Both the position numbers and the translations under genes were made by a program. 64,000 nucleotides of DNA, taken from positions 63,093,815 through 63,157,814 of the forward strand of contig NC_134573.1 in assembly GCF_050947875.1 (NCBI RefSeq), read 5' to 3'. Below, one piece after another: positions 54,258 through 63,974 of the stretch; the first letter of the stretch is position 1; each line of letters begins with the position of its first letter. Source of the DNA: Dermacentor variabilis. Taxonomy: Eukaryota; Arthropoda; Arachnida; Ixodida; Ixodidae. The notes below the pieces were generated by a model. That model made no database searches, was not told where the DNA came from, and saw only the letters and a list, made by a program, of their open reading frames with translations.

Positions 54258-55145
54258 TTATATAGTCTCCTCTCCGCCGTAGTGACTGGAAGCCGCGCTC
54301 TCATTCACACCGATTCGGAAGGCAAATGATCTGGTGAAAGCGACACCAAACCACAGTTGGCGAAGTACTACTGTCTCGAGTCGAGAGAGTCCAGATGGGG
54401 GTCGAAGTCTAAGAGACGGGCACAGTCGGTGTAGATGTGTGTGCTTCAAGCTTGGTGTGTTCCGTAAAGATCTTATGGCATCATTTGCAAGCTCACAAAG
54501 TTTCGTTGCTGCGTCCGTACATGAGAATGGTATCGAGTCTTGCAAGCTCGCATCATGCGTAGATCGTGCTGCTGCATCGGCATGTTCATTGGCCATTATG
54601 CCACAGTGGCTTGGAATCCACTGCAACGTCATGTCGTGTGCTTGCTCGACAAGGTGGTGAAGCAGCAGTCTGATTTCTAGAACTAGTTGTTCGTGTGGTC
54701 CGCGGCGTATGGCAGAAATCAAACAATGAAGGGCAGCCTTGGAGTCGCTGAACACGCTCCATTTTTTGGGTAATTCATCAGAAATTGCGCGAACGGCACT
54801 ACAAATAGCTGCGAGTTCCGCCTCAGTCGCTGTAGTCTGGTGAGGTAGTCGAATTTTTACCATGGATGTTTTTGCAGGAAAGATCACTGATCCTGCAGAC
54901 CCATTCATCCTGGTTGAAGCGTCAGTAAATAGATGGTAGTGCTCGTTGTATGTCCCGTACACCAAGAGCATTGAAAGCTGCTTGAGTGCTGTAGACGAGA
55001 GTTGTGCTTTTGTTCGTATTCCTGTTACCATTAGTCGAACTTTTGCTTGAGGCAAGCACCATGGGGGAATCGGACCTCCCGCTGGAGCTGTATATTCTGG
55101 TGGAAGGTGTGCATAATGGGACAGGACTGTTTGATAAAAAAGCAC
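54258..55145 (-). CDS. LINE C RNase H and C-terminal region, 295 codons open
   Basis: This open frame has the RNase H catalytic set: LFTDASTRMNGSAG (Asp), TATEAELAAICSAV (Glu), VFSDSKAALHCL (Asp) and WIPSHCGIMANEHADAAA (His and Asp). It then has a C-terminal region LRLRPPSGLSRLETVVLRQL to HYGGEETI. All four acidic catalytic residues are present. The frame is the C-terminal third of an ORF2 polyprotein, and the ATG is internal. Upstream RT is broken, so no functional protein is expected, although this domain is well conserved. Confidence 0.85.
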   Translation of the reverse strand: MLFYQTVLSHYAHLPPEYTAPAGGPIPPWCLPQAKVRLMVTGIRTKAQLSSTALKQLSMLLVYGTYNEHYHLFTDASTRMNGSAGSVIFPAKTSMVKIRLPHQTTATEAELAAICSAVRAISDELPKKWSVFSDSKAALHCLISAIRRGPHEQLVLEIRLLLHHLVEQAHDMTLQWIPSHCGIMANEHADAAARSTHDASLQDSIPFSCTDAATKLCELANDAIRSLRNTPSLKHTHLHRLCPSLRLRPPSGLSRLETVVLRQLWFGVAFTRSFAFRIGVNESAASSHYGGEETI

Positions 55146-55911
55146 GTGGTTGATCCTCGTGCAGAGAGGCTAGATGATGGGCAGGGGCTCGAGCGAGGTG
55201 TCTTACGTGTGCTCGGAGCGCTACCATGAATATATTGGTCTTGGCTGGGAAGTCATTTGTAATCGCAATTGTTTCAGCTGTTGACGAGCATCATGGCAAT
55301 CCCAGACACACTGTAATTGCCTGGGACTGGACGCTTGCGAGTGTACGGATATTGGTTCTGCATGTGTTCGTCAGCACAGGCAAGCTGCGTCGCAAATGCC
55401 CGAGAAAGAGCGTCTTGTATAGTTGCATCATTGCATGTACGTAAGTACCCCATGCTTTTCCTCCAAGAAGCTTGAGCACATTAGAAGATCCGTCAGGCGC
55501 TTGTTTAGGTAGGCCGCCTGAGGATTCTCGCAGAGGTCACGATTGATGATTATGCCTCAGAATCGGTGAGTCCTGACAGAAGGTATACTTTGAACGTCGG
55601 TAGAGACATTGTATTTCATTATCTTTCGGCTAAACGCGACCAATGAACATTTTTGGCGAGATCTTGAGGCCTTGTTCATTTAGGTACGTAGATGTTAAGG
55701 TCCCAGCTTTCTCAAGCCTTGCGCGTACCTGCGACCGTGTCACACCAGATGCCCAGACGCTGATGTCATCAGCATGCAAGATACTTTGAGCGTGTTCAGC
55801 AGTCGTCCCACGAGACGAATGAGTACAAGGCTGAAGAGCGTGAGACTCAAGACACCGCCTTGCAGAATGCCTTGGTGCGTGTAATATTGCGAGTTTGGGC
55901 CAGCTTCAGTG
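55146..55911 (-). pseudogene. LINE C RT palm end and thumb
   Basis: Broken frames show YYTHQGILQGGVLSLTLFSL (motif B; normally P-Q-G), LHADDISVWASG near 55770 (motif C as HADD) and CSLVAFSRKIMKYNVSTDV near 55600-55660. Multiple frameshifts. Confidence 0.75.
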
Positions 55912-56834
55912 TTAACGAGTCCACCTAGGTAAATACCTGCGTGTCCAGCGGCATAACTGAGCGCCTAGGCCCACCGATTCCAATGCTTCAAGTATGGCGT
56001 CATGAAGAACGTAGTCATAGGCTCCTTTTATATTTAGGAACATCGCTACCGATCTCTTACGCGTCTTTTGATGTTGAACACAGGTTATCAGATCGATAAC
56101 GTTGTCGATAAAACATCGGTGAGGTCGAAAGCCAGCCACGGCGTCTGGGTAGATTTCGTAGTGTTCGAAATGCCACTCAAGTCTGGCGAGGTTCATTGAC
56201 TCCATCAGCTTTCCAATGTAACTTGCCAGCGCAATTGGTGGGTATGAAGTAATCTCCAGGGGAGACTTGTCAGGCTTAAGAAGTGGTACCAGGCGACTGA
56301 TCTTCCAATCCTGTGGAACCTTGCCGTTCTGCCAGGACTCGTTATAGATATTAAAGAGCGAACTTCATGCCCGTTCACCAAGGTGACATAGTATACGAGA
56401 AGATATATCATCCGGGCCAGGCGACGACGACCGATTGCATAGGACGAACACCGCGTCAAGCTCTGGCGTTCTGAAAGGCTGATCCATTCGTCAACCTCGT
56501 TAGTCTGAGATATGGTTCTATGTAAGTGAACCTGTGCAAGTTGGCTGGCACGCAATCATAAAACAGATGTCTTCCGCCACATCAATGTCTTGTCGGTGCT
56601 GGAATAGTGCTAGGGCCTTAAGGGGAAAGCGCTGTTCCGGAACAGAACGTAGACTTCGCACAGTTCTCCATATTTGAGATAGCGCTTTGCAGGGGTCTAG
56701 CGACGCACAAAATTATCACCACCACTAGTTTATCAATGCGGCATTGTATCTTCTTCTGCATTCGCCGGGCTATCCTTAGATCCAAAATTGACTTAGTACG
56801 TCGGTAACTTCCTTCAGCACGATGGCGAATCTCA
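55912..56834 (-). pseudogene. LINE C RT N-terminal and palm part
   Basis: Reading in several frames: CASLDPCKALSQIWRTVRSL and AEDICFMIACQP (56560-56720), then frame 55912-56205 with LEWHFEHYEIYPDAVAGFRP, HRCFIDNVIDLITCVQHQKT and SVAMFLNIKGAYDYVLHDAI, where motif A normally has LDIKGAFD, so the catalytic Asp is changed to Asn. The domain makes cDNA on nicked DNA. Confidence 0.85.
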
Positions 56835-57867
56835 TGGATGGATGGAATAACTTTAATTAAAGGTCCTGCGAGCTACTGGGCGGAAGTTCCCATAGAGCGG
56901 GCTACTCCCAAGTTGGTACCGGGAGTTTTAACTCCCTGGCCGCATCGTGGTCTCGCTGGAGGGCCCAGAACGGCTCCGCCAGGTCTGTGCTGCGCAATGC
57001 TTCTTGTAGCCTGGCAGAGTATTGATCCTTGTTTGTGTGGGTCCGACCACACGTCCACACCAAGTGATGTGCGTCTAGTGTGCTACGGCGATTTTCGCAA
57101 TATGATATTTTGTATAGGTCAGGCATGTAGTGATGTAGTCTGTTCTGCGTGGGGTACGTGTTTGTTAGAAACATTCTGAATGTGAGGGCTTGAGGCCTGG
57201 TGAACTTATTGTGAGGTGTGCTGTATATTCTGCGGTCTAATAAAAGTGCTTTGTGATCTCGTTGTATTTGGAGGGAGGGTCGTGATTCTCGCTGGGATGG
57301 TCACGACCAGAATAGGTGGCGTCGCGGAGGGTTAGATCTTGCGGCGCTCCTGTGAGCCATCTCATTGAGATTGCGAGGGGCGTCCTTGATCTCTTCGAGG
57401 TGTGCTGGGAACAAGCAGATGGTGTGATTCTGCAGCGATGCCGATCTATTGATTATTTGTAGTGCTTGGCTTGCAACTGCTCCTTTCTGAAAGGCTTTGA
57501 CGACCGAGCGTGGATTGCTGTAGACGTGGGTGGTGGTTGGGTCGGTGAGCGCGAGTGCGATGTCGACCTGTCCTGCTATCTCGGACTTGTGGGTCTTGAA
57601 TGTTAGAGCGCTTGTGACTTGACCTTGTTTGTTGGTCGTGGTGGCAACGAAGGGCTTCCTGATCGGGTACTGTACCGCGTCTACCAAACAGGCTAGGATC
57701 TTCTTATCACATATTTCGCGCAGGATGAACGATCCGCGTGCCAGGCTTCTGGGTTGATGGTGCGCGGGGTTCGTGTTCCGCGAAAGGGGGCGAACCGTGT
57801 AGGAGTTGCGTGTGTCCTTCGGAACGCTTCGATATAGATTGTCGATTACGGCAGAGAGACATCGGCA
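56835..57867 (-). mobile_element. I-clade LINE D, 3' part
   Basis: Minus strand: RNase H (57867-57301), then a Cys/His C-terminal region (57174-56902) and a 3' tail CATCCATCCAT at about 56835. The element is 5'-truncated by the chimeric array, of which its own RNase H segment (57553-57867) is a component. Its tail directly abuts LINE C. Confidence 0.8.
56902..57174 (-). pseudogene. LINE D C-terminal Cys/His region
   Basis: 90 codons with FLTNTYPTQNRLHHYMPDLY, ISYCENRRSTLDAHHLVWTC and EPFWALQRDHDAARELKLPV. The C...HH..WxC cluster (C-x12-H-H-x3-C) is the zinc-binding tail usual after I-clade RNase H. Confidence 0.75.
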
Positions 57868-57882
57868 CGTCGGTAGAGACAT
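57301..57882 (-). CDS. LINE D RNase H, 193 codons open
   Basis: The frame includes AVIDNLYRSVPKDTRNSYTV, ILACLVDAVQYPIRKPFVAT (first Asp), SEIAGQVDIALALTDPTTTH and VYSNPRSVVKAFQKGAVASQ, where the usual SDSR is SNPR, so a catalytic Asp is lost. Then NHTICLFPAHLEEIKDAPRN. The first codons (about 57869-57882, MSLPT) derive from the fused LINE C piece, not from LINE D. No activity expected. Confidence 0.75.
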   Translation of the reverse strand: MSLPTCRCLSAVIDNLYRSVPKDTRNSYTVRPLSRNTNPAHHQPRSLARGSFILREICDKKILACLVDAVQYPIRKPFVATTTNKQGQVTSALTFKTHKSEIAGQVDIALALTDPTTTHVYSNPRSVVKAFQKGAVASQALQIINRSASLQNHTICLFPAHLEEIKDAPRNLNEMAHRSAARSNPPRRHLFWS

Positions 57883-58794
57883 TGTATTTCATTATCTTTC
57901 GGCTAAACGCGACCAATGAGCATTTCTGGCGAGATCTTGAGGCCTTGTTCATTTAGGTACGTAGATGTTAAGGTCCCAGCTTTCTCAAGCCTTGCGCGTA
58001 CCTGCGGCCGTGTCACACCAGAGTGCGATGTCGACCTGTCCTGCTATCTCGGACTTGTGGGTCTTGAATGTTAGAGCGCTTGTGACTTGACCTTGTTTAT
58101 TGATCGTGGTGGCAACGAAGGGCTTCCTGGTCGGGTACTGTGCCGCGTCTACCAAACAGGCTAGGATCTTCTTATCACATTTTTCGCGCAGGATGAACGA
58201 TCCGCGTGCCAGGCTTCTGGGCTGATGGTGCGCGGGGTTCATGTTCCGCGAAAGGGGGCGAACCGTGTAGGAGTTGCGTGTGTCCTTCGGAACGCTTCGA
58301 TATAGATTGTCGATTACGGCAGAGAGACATCGGCACGTCGGTAGAGACATTGTATTTCATTATCTTTCGGCTAAACGCGACCAATGAGCATTTTTGGCGA
58401 GATCTTGAGGCCTTGTTCATTTAGGTACGTAGATGTTAAGGTCCCAGCTTTCTCAAGCCTTGCGCGTACCTGCGGCCGTGTCACACCAGAGTGCGATGTC
58501 GACCTGTCCTGCTATCTCGGACTTGTGGGTCTTGAATGTTAGAGCGCTTGTGACTTGACCTTGTTTATTGATCGTGGTGGCAACGAAGGGCTTCCTGGTC
58601 GGGTACTGTGCCGCGTCTACCAAACAGGCTAGGATCTTCTTATCACATTTTTCGCGCAGGATGAACGATCCGCGTGCCAGGCTTCTGGGCTGATGGTGCG
58701 CGGGGTTCATGTTCCGCGAAATTAAGGGGGCGAACCGTGTAGGAGTTGCGTGTGTCCTTCGGCACGCTTCGATATAGATTGTCGATTACGGCAG
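57553..58794. repeat. 468-bp chimeric tandem array, 2.65 units
   Basis: Units start at 57553, 58021 and 58489, exactly 468 bases apart, and the third ends at 58794. Each full unit is 315 bases of LINE D RNase H (57553-57867 in unit 1) plus about 153 bases of LINE C RT (57868-58020), both in minus orientation. The LINE C part matches 55595-55749 with three or fewer differences and no indels. Units 2 and 3 share substitutions absent from unit 1. Unit 3 has a 4-base insertion near 58721. Confidence 0.92.
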
Positions 58795-59259
58795 GGACCC
58801 TGCTCGCCATTGCTGGCTCGCTGGGTCCCTGCCTTTCGAGCTCTCCGAGGACCTGCTGGACGGCCCCGAGCGCTTCGTCTTGGTCGTAGCTCTTCGCCGC
58901 TACCTCGAGACGCGGTGGGATCACTCTTGATTTTGCTTCTGCATTTTTAACGCAGTTCCAGAAGATGTGCGCGTAATCTGTCGTCTCCCTCCGGTAGACT
59001 GCACTTATCAGTCAGATATGCCTCAGCGTACATGCGATGCATCAGTCCCGGGCTTAGTAGCGATCCGGTCTGGACCTGTCTCAGTAGTACCGCCTCCGCT
59101 CGACTCAGCCTCGGGTGCGGGGGTCGGAGAGTCGTGCCAGCCAGGCGGTAGGCATTCGTGATTTCGTTGTAGTCCGTCATGCGGCCCTTGGTTCCGAACC
59201 ACGTCGGACGGTCTGTCGCCGGGGCGCGGTTGGTTAGCGCTCGCGCTGCTGCGTGCACC
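58793..59259 (-). pseudogene. LINE E C-terminal region
   Basis: 58947-59258 reads MHAAARALTNRAPATDRPTW and YNEITNAYRLAGTTLRPPHP, then RLSRAEAVLLRQVQTGSLLS. After a stop the sequence to 58793 encodes ALGAVQQVLGELERQGPSEP. The native 3' UTR is missing because the array's LINE D segment is joined here. Confidence 0.8.
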
Positions 59260-60046
59260 GTTTCATTGTGGTTCCCAGTGCGTTCCGACGCGTCGCCCGC
59301 GTTCGTCGGGAACCATTTGATTCTTCATTTTCTGTCTTGTAGTTTGGCCGCTCGAAGTATGCGCTCGGCCTCCCTGCAGATTTGGCCTTTGGCGAAGTTT
59401 CGCACCGCCTGTCTTGAGTCACTCAGCACTGTGTGACAGTCTGCGTCGGCAATGGCCAGGGCGATGGCTACCTCCTCCGCTTGTTCCACTCCGGCGCTTC
59501 TCGCGCTCGCTGCCGTCCTTGTGGCGCCGGTTGACGCCTCTATGACGAATGCTGCGAAGGCGTTCTGTTCGTATTCGACCCGCGTCCACGTATCGCGCGT
59601 GCTCGTCGTTGGGGTACTTGTCGATGAGAGCCTTAGCCCTCGCCGCTTTTCTTCCCTTGTTGAACTCGAGATTCATGTTCTTTGGTATGGGGTCGATTCT
59701 GGTCTGACGTCGACCTCCTCGAGGACGGGGAGCTTCATCTCCCCCTCGTTCGAGCGTCCTATTCCCAGATTGTCCAGTATCTTCCTCCCTGCTTTGGCCA
59801 TGGACAGCCGCTCCAGTTGAGAGGTCCATAGCGCTTCGGCTATTTCTTCGAGCGTATTGTGTATCCCGAGTTGTAAAAAGCGGGTCGTGCTCGTGGACTC
59901 GAAGAGGCGGCCCACCGTCTTGTACGCCCGTCTGATGATCATGTTGATTTTGTTACGTTCGTGCTACAGCCATCTGTAGTAGGCTGCAACCTGCGCGACG
60001 TGGCTGATAACGAAGGCTTGAACGAGCCTAATTAGGCTCTCCTCTC
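59260..60046 (-). pseudogene. LINE E RT end and RNase H
   Basis: 59673-59942 gives MIIRRAYKTVGRLFESTSTT and LGIHNTLEEIAEALWTSQLE. 59419-59829 overlaps and carries NMNLEFNKGRKAARAKALID. YVDAGR (first Asp) lies at about 59580-59600, and LSDSRQAVRNFAKGQICREA around 59410-59440 is the third acidic block. Frames shift at about 59580 and 59330. Confidence 0.8.
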
Positions 60047-60901
60047 TCATGCCAGCCTTCTGGGAAGCGACTCGTTTGAGAAGTAGAAGCGCGTTGGCTG
60101 CTTTTGCCGTGACATGGGTGAAAGTTCCGCCGTTTCTTCCGTGCTTTTCGATGACCATGCCTCGGATTTGCCGACCTCGGGGATCACATTGCCGGATTTG
60201 GTTACGATTCTGATTTTTTCATATTTGCGTTGTCTGGAGTTGCCGCTGCTGTTTTTGGTAGGTGGGAGTATGAGAAGCTCCGATTGGCTCGGCGAACATC
60301 TCATTTCGGTGCCTTCCAGCTGGTCTTCTATTGCGTCGACGGCAGCTTGCAGCGCGCCCTTGATGTCAGCGTCGCTGCCACTGGTCACCCACAGCGTGAT
60401 ATCGTCCCCGTAGATGGTGTGCCTGACGTCTTCGATGTCCGCGAGCTTTTCGGCCACTCCAATCATTACCAGGTTGAACAGAATCGGCGAAATGACCCAT
60501 CCTTGCAGTGTGCCGGTGCTCCCGAGCTTCTTCTCTTGCGTCTGTAGGTTGCCTGCTCGTAACTCGGCGGTCCTGTCCGTGAGGAAGTCCTTGATGTAGT
60601 TGTAGGATCTGTCACCCATGTTGAACTTGGAGACTTGGGACAGAATCGCCGAGTGTTTCACCTTATCGATGGCGCTCTGCTGGTCGAGCCCTAGGATTGC
60701 TTTGTTGTCGCAGGCGCTGCCGCCATCAACGACGATTTGGTATTTGAGCTGGAGCATCGCGTCCTGCGTGCTTAGGTGCTGTCTGAAGCCGATCACGATG
60801 GTCGGGTACAGCCCGTACAGTCTTGCCACCTGTCGAGCAGGACGTGCTCCAGCACCTTGCCCACCCAGGACGTGAGCGAGATGTGCGCGGAGGTTATCCA
60901 T
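60047..60901 (-). CDS. LINE E RT palm and thumb, 284 codons open
   Basis: The frame encodes PTIVIGFRQHLSTQDAMLQL, the motif A region ILGLDQQSAIDKVKH (where Asp is normal in LDxxxAFD), GTLQGWVISPILFNLVMIGV (motif B), HTIYGDDITLWV (catalytic YGDD, intact), and the thumb with RIVTKSGNVIPEVG. A frameshift after about residue 250 replaces the end with unrelated residues. RT catalytic residues look preserved, though changes near motif A are notable. Confidence 0.88.
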   Translation of the reverse strand: MDNLRAHLAHVLGGQGAGARPARQVARLYGLYPTIVIGFRQHLSTQDAMLQLKYQIVVDGGSACDNKAILGLDQQSAIDKVKHSAILSQVSKFNMGDRSYNYIKDFLTDRTAELRAGNLQTQEKKLGSTGTLQGWVISPILFNLVMIGVAEKLADIEDVRHTIYGDDITLWVTSGSDADIKGALQAAVDAIEDQLEGTEMRCSPSQSELLILPPTKNSSGNSRQRKYEKIRIVTKSGNVIPEVGKSEAWSSKSTEETAELSPMSRQKQPTRFYFSNESLPRRLA

Positions 60902-61427
60902 GTGCCGCGGCTTCCCCGGCTTGGGGATCAGGATGGTCTTGGCGGTCTTCTACAGCTTTGGCAGCGCGCCCTCTGCAGCACTTTTTGTACTTTGCGAGGT
61001 TCTCAATCGAGCCGTCGTCGAGGTTCTTAAGCGCCTTGTTTGTGACGAGGTACAGGCTGGCTACCGACCGGCTGTTGAGGTCGTGCCGGGTCGCGCGTGA
61101 CTCCTCGAAGTCGATGTCACGATCGAGCTTCGCGTTAGGTAGGCCGCCGTACGGCGCATGTTGTACGGTGGGTGTAGTCAGCTGGTATTTGTCGTTAATG
61201 CGCCTGGTGACTTCGTCGGCGCCGTGTAAAGAGACCGCCCGATGTATGAGCACGACGAGTCTCTCACTTCGGTGCGACTTGGACTTGGTTTCATCGAGCA
61301 GGTGCCGCAGCAGGTTCCACATCTTCCCGCTGTGCATGTGCCCGTCTGCCGCGTTGCTGATGTCGTTCGACTGTTGCGTGCAGAGTGCGCGGCAGTGATC
61401 CCAGATCGCTCGGGTCACCTCCGCCAC
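60894..61427 (-). pseudogene. LINE E linker and RT fingers
   Basis: 177 codons: KMWNLLRHLLDETKSKSHRS, EVTRRINDKYQLTTPTVQHA and DIDFEESRATRHDLNSRSVA, the last near the RT fingers (YLVTNKALKNLDDGSIENLA). Ends with a shift at 60900 into the palm frame. Confidence 0.75.
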
Positions 61428-61919
61428 CTTCTTTCTGAGTCTGCGGTTAAACCATTGTTTCTCCCAGCGATTGAGTATCGACTGCGTGGCTTCGATGAGA
61501 TGCGCACACTGGCTGTCTACTTTGTCGATCTCCGCGCACGTTTCAATTTCTTTCGTCGCGTCGCGTACGCTCTTGGTGATTTCGGCCGTCCACGAGTCGA
61601 TGTCTTCGATCTTGTCGTCACCGTCTCTCTTCTGGCTTCTGGCGTCTCGAAAGTCATCCCATTCTATCCATCTGTGTGTTTTGATGCTGGTGTCATTGTG
61701 TTCTGGTATGCCGATTTCCTCGATGGTGGGGTCACTGCCGAGGTCGGTCCCCGTGTTTCTCCTGGTGATCGCGCACCGGATATCGTTCTTGACGAACGTC
61801 AGGTCCGGAGTGGTGTTCCGGGAAACGGAGTTACCGATTATCGTCGGATATGTCGGGTCGGTGATGAGGGTGAAGTCGAGTTGCGTGGCGTATTGGTACA
61901 GATCGCGGCTCTTTGCTGT
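61350..61919 (-). pseudogene. LINE E endonuclease end and linker
   Basis: Frames broken by stops. At about 61770-61870 the sequence encodes SVTPFPGTPLRT-like residues in one frame and the equivalent nuclease C-terminal block in another. 61430-61500 gives QSILNRWEKQWFNRRLRKKV. No SDH motif is clear in an open frame. Confidence 0.6.
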
Positions 61920-62393
61920 TTAGTTGTTGTAGCCCCAGGCAGGGTCCATCGCGTTGAAGTCTCCGCACACGATCAGCGTGTTGCGGCCCGCTGCGGTGCT
62001 GGCTCTGCGCAGTAATGTCTTCAATCTCTGTTTTCTCTGCGATAGGTTGCTGTAGACGTTGAGCAGAAATATGCTACCTTTTCTCTTCTTGCCCGGGATG
62101 ATTTCGGTGAGTGTGTGCTCGATCTTGATATACATTTGCAGCTCGTGTTCGACGAACGTGAGCCCCTTCCTGACCAGGGTGCACAGGCCTCTCCCGTCTG
62201 GCGGTCCCATGTGCACTCTGTAGCCTGCGAGGGATGGTGCATCCGTTAGTGCTTCTTGTAATAGTATAACGTCCGGCTTGCGCGCGGCATGTGCGATATG
62301 CTGTTGAACGACTGCCTTCTTCTTTTCGAGGCCGCGACAGTTCCACTGCCACGCCGTTACACCTGCTGCTGATGATGTTGCATTGGCGGCCAT
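61920..62393 (-). CDS. LINE E endonuclease domain, open
   Basis: The ORF2 start is taken at ATG 62393 (MAANATSSAAGVTAWQWNCR). The 157 codons include the Asn motif WQWNCRGLEKK, the catalytic Glu in DVILLQEALTD, LCTLVRKGLTFVEHELQMYI, SIFLLNVYSNLSQRK and the active-site VCGDFNAMDPAWGYNN. A stop follows at once, and the nuclease end continues in the next frame (61919 on). Role: nicking target DNA. Confidence 0.88.
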   Translation of the reverse strand: MAANATSSAAGVTAWQWNCRGLEKKKAVVQQHIAHAARKPDVILLQEALTDAPSLAGYRVHMGPPDGRGLCTLVRKGLTFVEHELQMYIKIEHTLTEIIPGKKRKGSIFLLNVYSNLSQRKQRLKTLLRRASTAAGRNTLIVCGDFNAMDPAWGYNN

Positions 62394-62489
62394 GATTGCG
62401 TTGGCGTGTACGGGGCTCCCTGGTTGGGTGGATGTTGCGCGAAGAGGGGCGCAAACGTCGGGTGGCTTACCATCGGCTGTAGAGTTCTT

Positions 62490-63191
62490 TCAATGTGGGC
62501 GAATCTGTTCATGTTCTCGGCGTGGTAGGTCTCCATTTTTTGTTTCAAGGCTTTCACTGCTGCGATGTTCGCCGTGATTAGCTGCTTGAATTTGGTGAAT
62601 GTCGCTTCGAATTTTGCTTCGAGGCTGTTGATGCGATTGTTTTCTGTTTGCTTGCGCGTGGCCTCGACGGCTCGCTTTTTCGGTGCCGGCTCCTCTATGG
62701 CTGGCTCTGGGGATGTTGGTGGTTGTTTCCTCGGTCTTGCTTGTGCTTGACGTGGGTCTCTGTAGAGGCTCGTTGTTGCATAGCAGCAACTGACGGATCT
62801 CGGCGATCTCTCTCGTGAGGTTGTTGATGGTCGCTCGCAACGCCGCGTTTTCTTGTCTTAGCGTCTCATTTCCTTCTCGCACCTTGTTCATATCTTCTTT
62901 CTTAGTGGTTTCGATGATTTTCTGCGCGTTCCTTATATTGTTCACTTTCGCTGCCTCGACCCAGCTCATTCGCGCACGTGATGGTGACCTTTTCCTGCTG
63001 AGGCATCTCTTGAAGCAGCTGCTGTCTCTGGATTTAGGCGCGTAGTTCCTCGGTGGGGTCCTTGACTTTCGCGCAGCTGGCGCCTTGTCGAGTGGCGGGA
63101 AATCGCTCTCCGACAGCAGCTGCCATTCGGCCTGTCGTCGCTCCCATTGTCGCTTGCGCATTAGGTAGAAATCTTGTACTTCGCCTTGCAC
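62490..63191 (-). CDS. LINE E ORF1, coiled-coil C-terminal part, 233 codons open
   Basis: This frame overlaps the zinc-knuckle frame and continues it after a shift. It has WERRQAEWQLLSESDFPPLD, SPSRARMSWVEAAKVNNIRN, then a coiled coil with ENAALRATINNLTREIAEIR (about residues 105-140), a Thr/Ser-rich linker, and a second helical stretch. The W/P motif FPPL and coiled coil are common to I-clade ORF1 proteins. It ends about 95 bases before the ORF2 ATG at 62393. Confidence 0.7.
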   Translation of the reverse strand: MQGEVQDFYLMRKRQWERRQAEWQLLSESDFPPLDKAPAARKSRTPPRNYAPKSRDSSCFKRCLSRKRSPSRARMSWVEAAKVNNIRNAQKIIETTKKEDMNKVREGNETLRQENAALRATINNLTREIAEIRQLLLCNNEPLQRPTSSTSKTEETTTNIPRASHRGAGTEKASRRGHAQANRKQSHQQPRSKIRSDIHQIQAANHGEHRSSESLETKNGDLPRREHEQIRPH

Positions 63192-63479
63192 GTTCGGTCT
63201 CCGGTCGGGTGTTCACCCCCCACAACTTAGATTTTGGGGTACAGCGATGGTCTTCTGTAGGGTTCGCGAGTCCGCAGGCCAGGCACATCTTGATTCGGGG
63301 GGTCGGGCACACGTCCTTGCGGTGTCCCACTCGGCCGCACTGCTGGCAAACGTCGATTTGTTTCCCGAAGAGGCAGCACGGTATCAGGTTGACTCCGTAT
63401 CTGACGAAGTTCGGTACCTTGGGTCCCTGGAACACCACGATCGCCAGTGGTCGCGCTTCCAATCCTTATTGCGCCCACT
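63034..63479 (-). pseudogene. LINE E ORF1, zinc-knuckle domain
   Basis: 142 codons with GPKVPNFVRYGVNLIPCCLF, then the CCHC knuckle CQQCGRVGHRKDVC and a second cluster CLACGLANPTEDHRC. These bind element RNA in the ribonucleoprotein. The first knuckle is intact (C-x2-C-x4-H-x4-C). Confidence 0.88.
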
Positions 63480-63974
63480 ACTAGGAAACTCCTCTCGTGG
63501 ACGATGTTTCTATCTAGCTCGTCGGCACTCGCGTCGATGGGGAGGCCTCTGATGATGCCCTTTACGGTGTCGTGAGGTGGCGTGCGATATGCGCTTACTT
63601 CGTAGGGTTTGCATTGAATAGAGATTTCCTGGATTTTAGCGTATCTTGCTGCGTTGTCTTAGTTCGGTGTACTGACCACCGTGATGTTCTCTTGCGTGTT
63701 GGGGCAGATGGTGTCCGCGGCGCTTTCCTTTTGTGATCTTGGCCGCAGCGAGTATGGCCGCAGCGACGGTGGTGGTCCCGGTCTTCCCAATGTCCAGTCC
63801 CCCTCTGGGTCTTACAACTATTTTGCTTTCTTCCAGTGGCATGGCTGTCATTCGTGCTGCCTTGATGACCGAGGCTCTGGCGTTCTTGTTCAATTTCAAC
63901 CTCCTCCTTGTTTCACTCCCGCCGGGTCCGTCGGGCTTGCCGCTGGCGGAACTCCGCTGGCGCAGCCTCGACAT
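63480..63974 (-). pseudogene. LINE E ORF1, N-terminal domain
   Basis: The frame 63636-63974 reads LKLNKNARASVIKAARMTAM and ESKIVVRPRGGLDIGKTGTT, then shifts. The following region to 63480 encodes EISIQCKPYEVSAYRTPPHD and TVKGIIRGLPIDASADELDR, the conserved RNA-binding N-terminal domain of I-clade ORF1. It may start upstream of the window end. Confidence 0.75.

Larger units (their letters stand above)
53945..56834 (-). mobile_element. I-clade LINE C, 5'-truncated
   Basis: Minus strand: linker and RT start (about 56830-56206), RT palm (56205-55730), thumb (to 55146), RNase H and C-terminal region (55145-54258), then a 3' UTR ending near 53945 in GAGAGAGA-type sequence. It lacks the endonuclease: at 56835 it meets the 3' tail of LINE D. 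RNase H after RT puts it in the I group. A piece of its RT is also found inside the tandem array at 57.9 kb and 58.3 kb. Confidence 0.85.

Noticed and set aside
57553..58794. CRISPR-like array or satellite
   Set aside because: The 468-base unit is made of LINE coding sequence without spacers, and there are fewer than three units.
60823..61398. 191-codon plus-strand frame
   Set aside because: Antisense to the LINE E linker/RT frame, which carries the family motifs.
61242..62015. 257-codon plus-strand frame
   Set aside because: Antisense shadow of the LINE E endonuclease and linker. No motif of its own.
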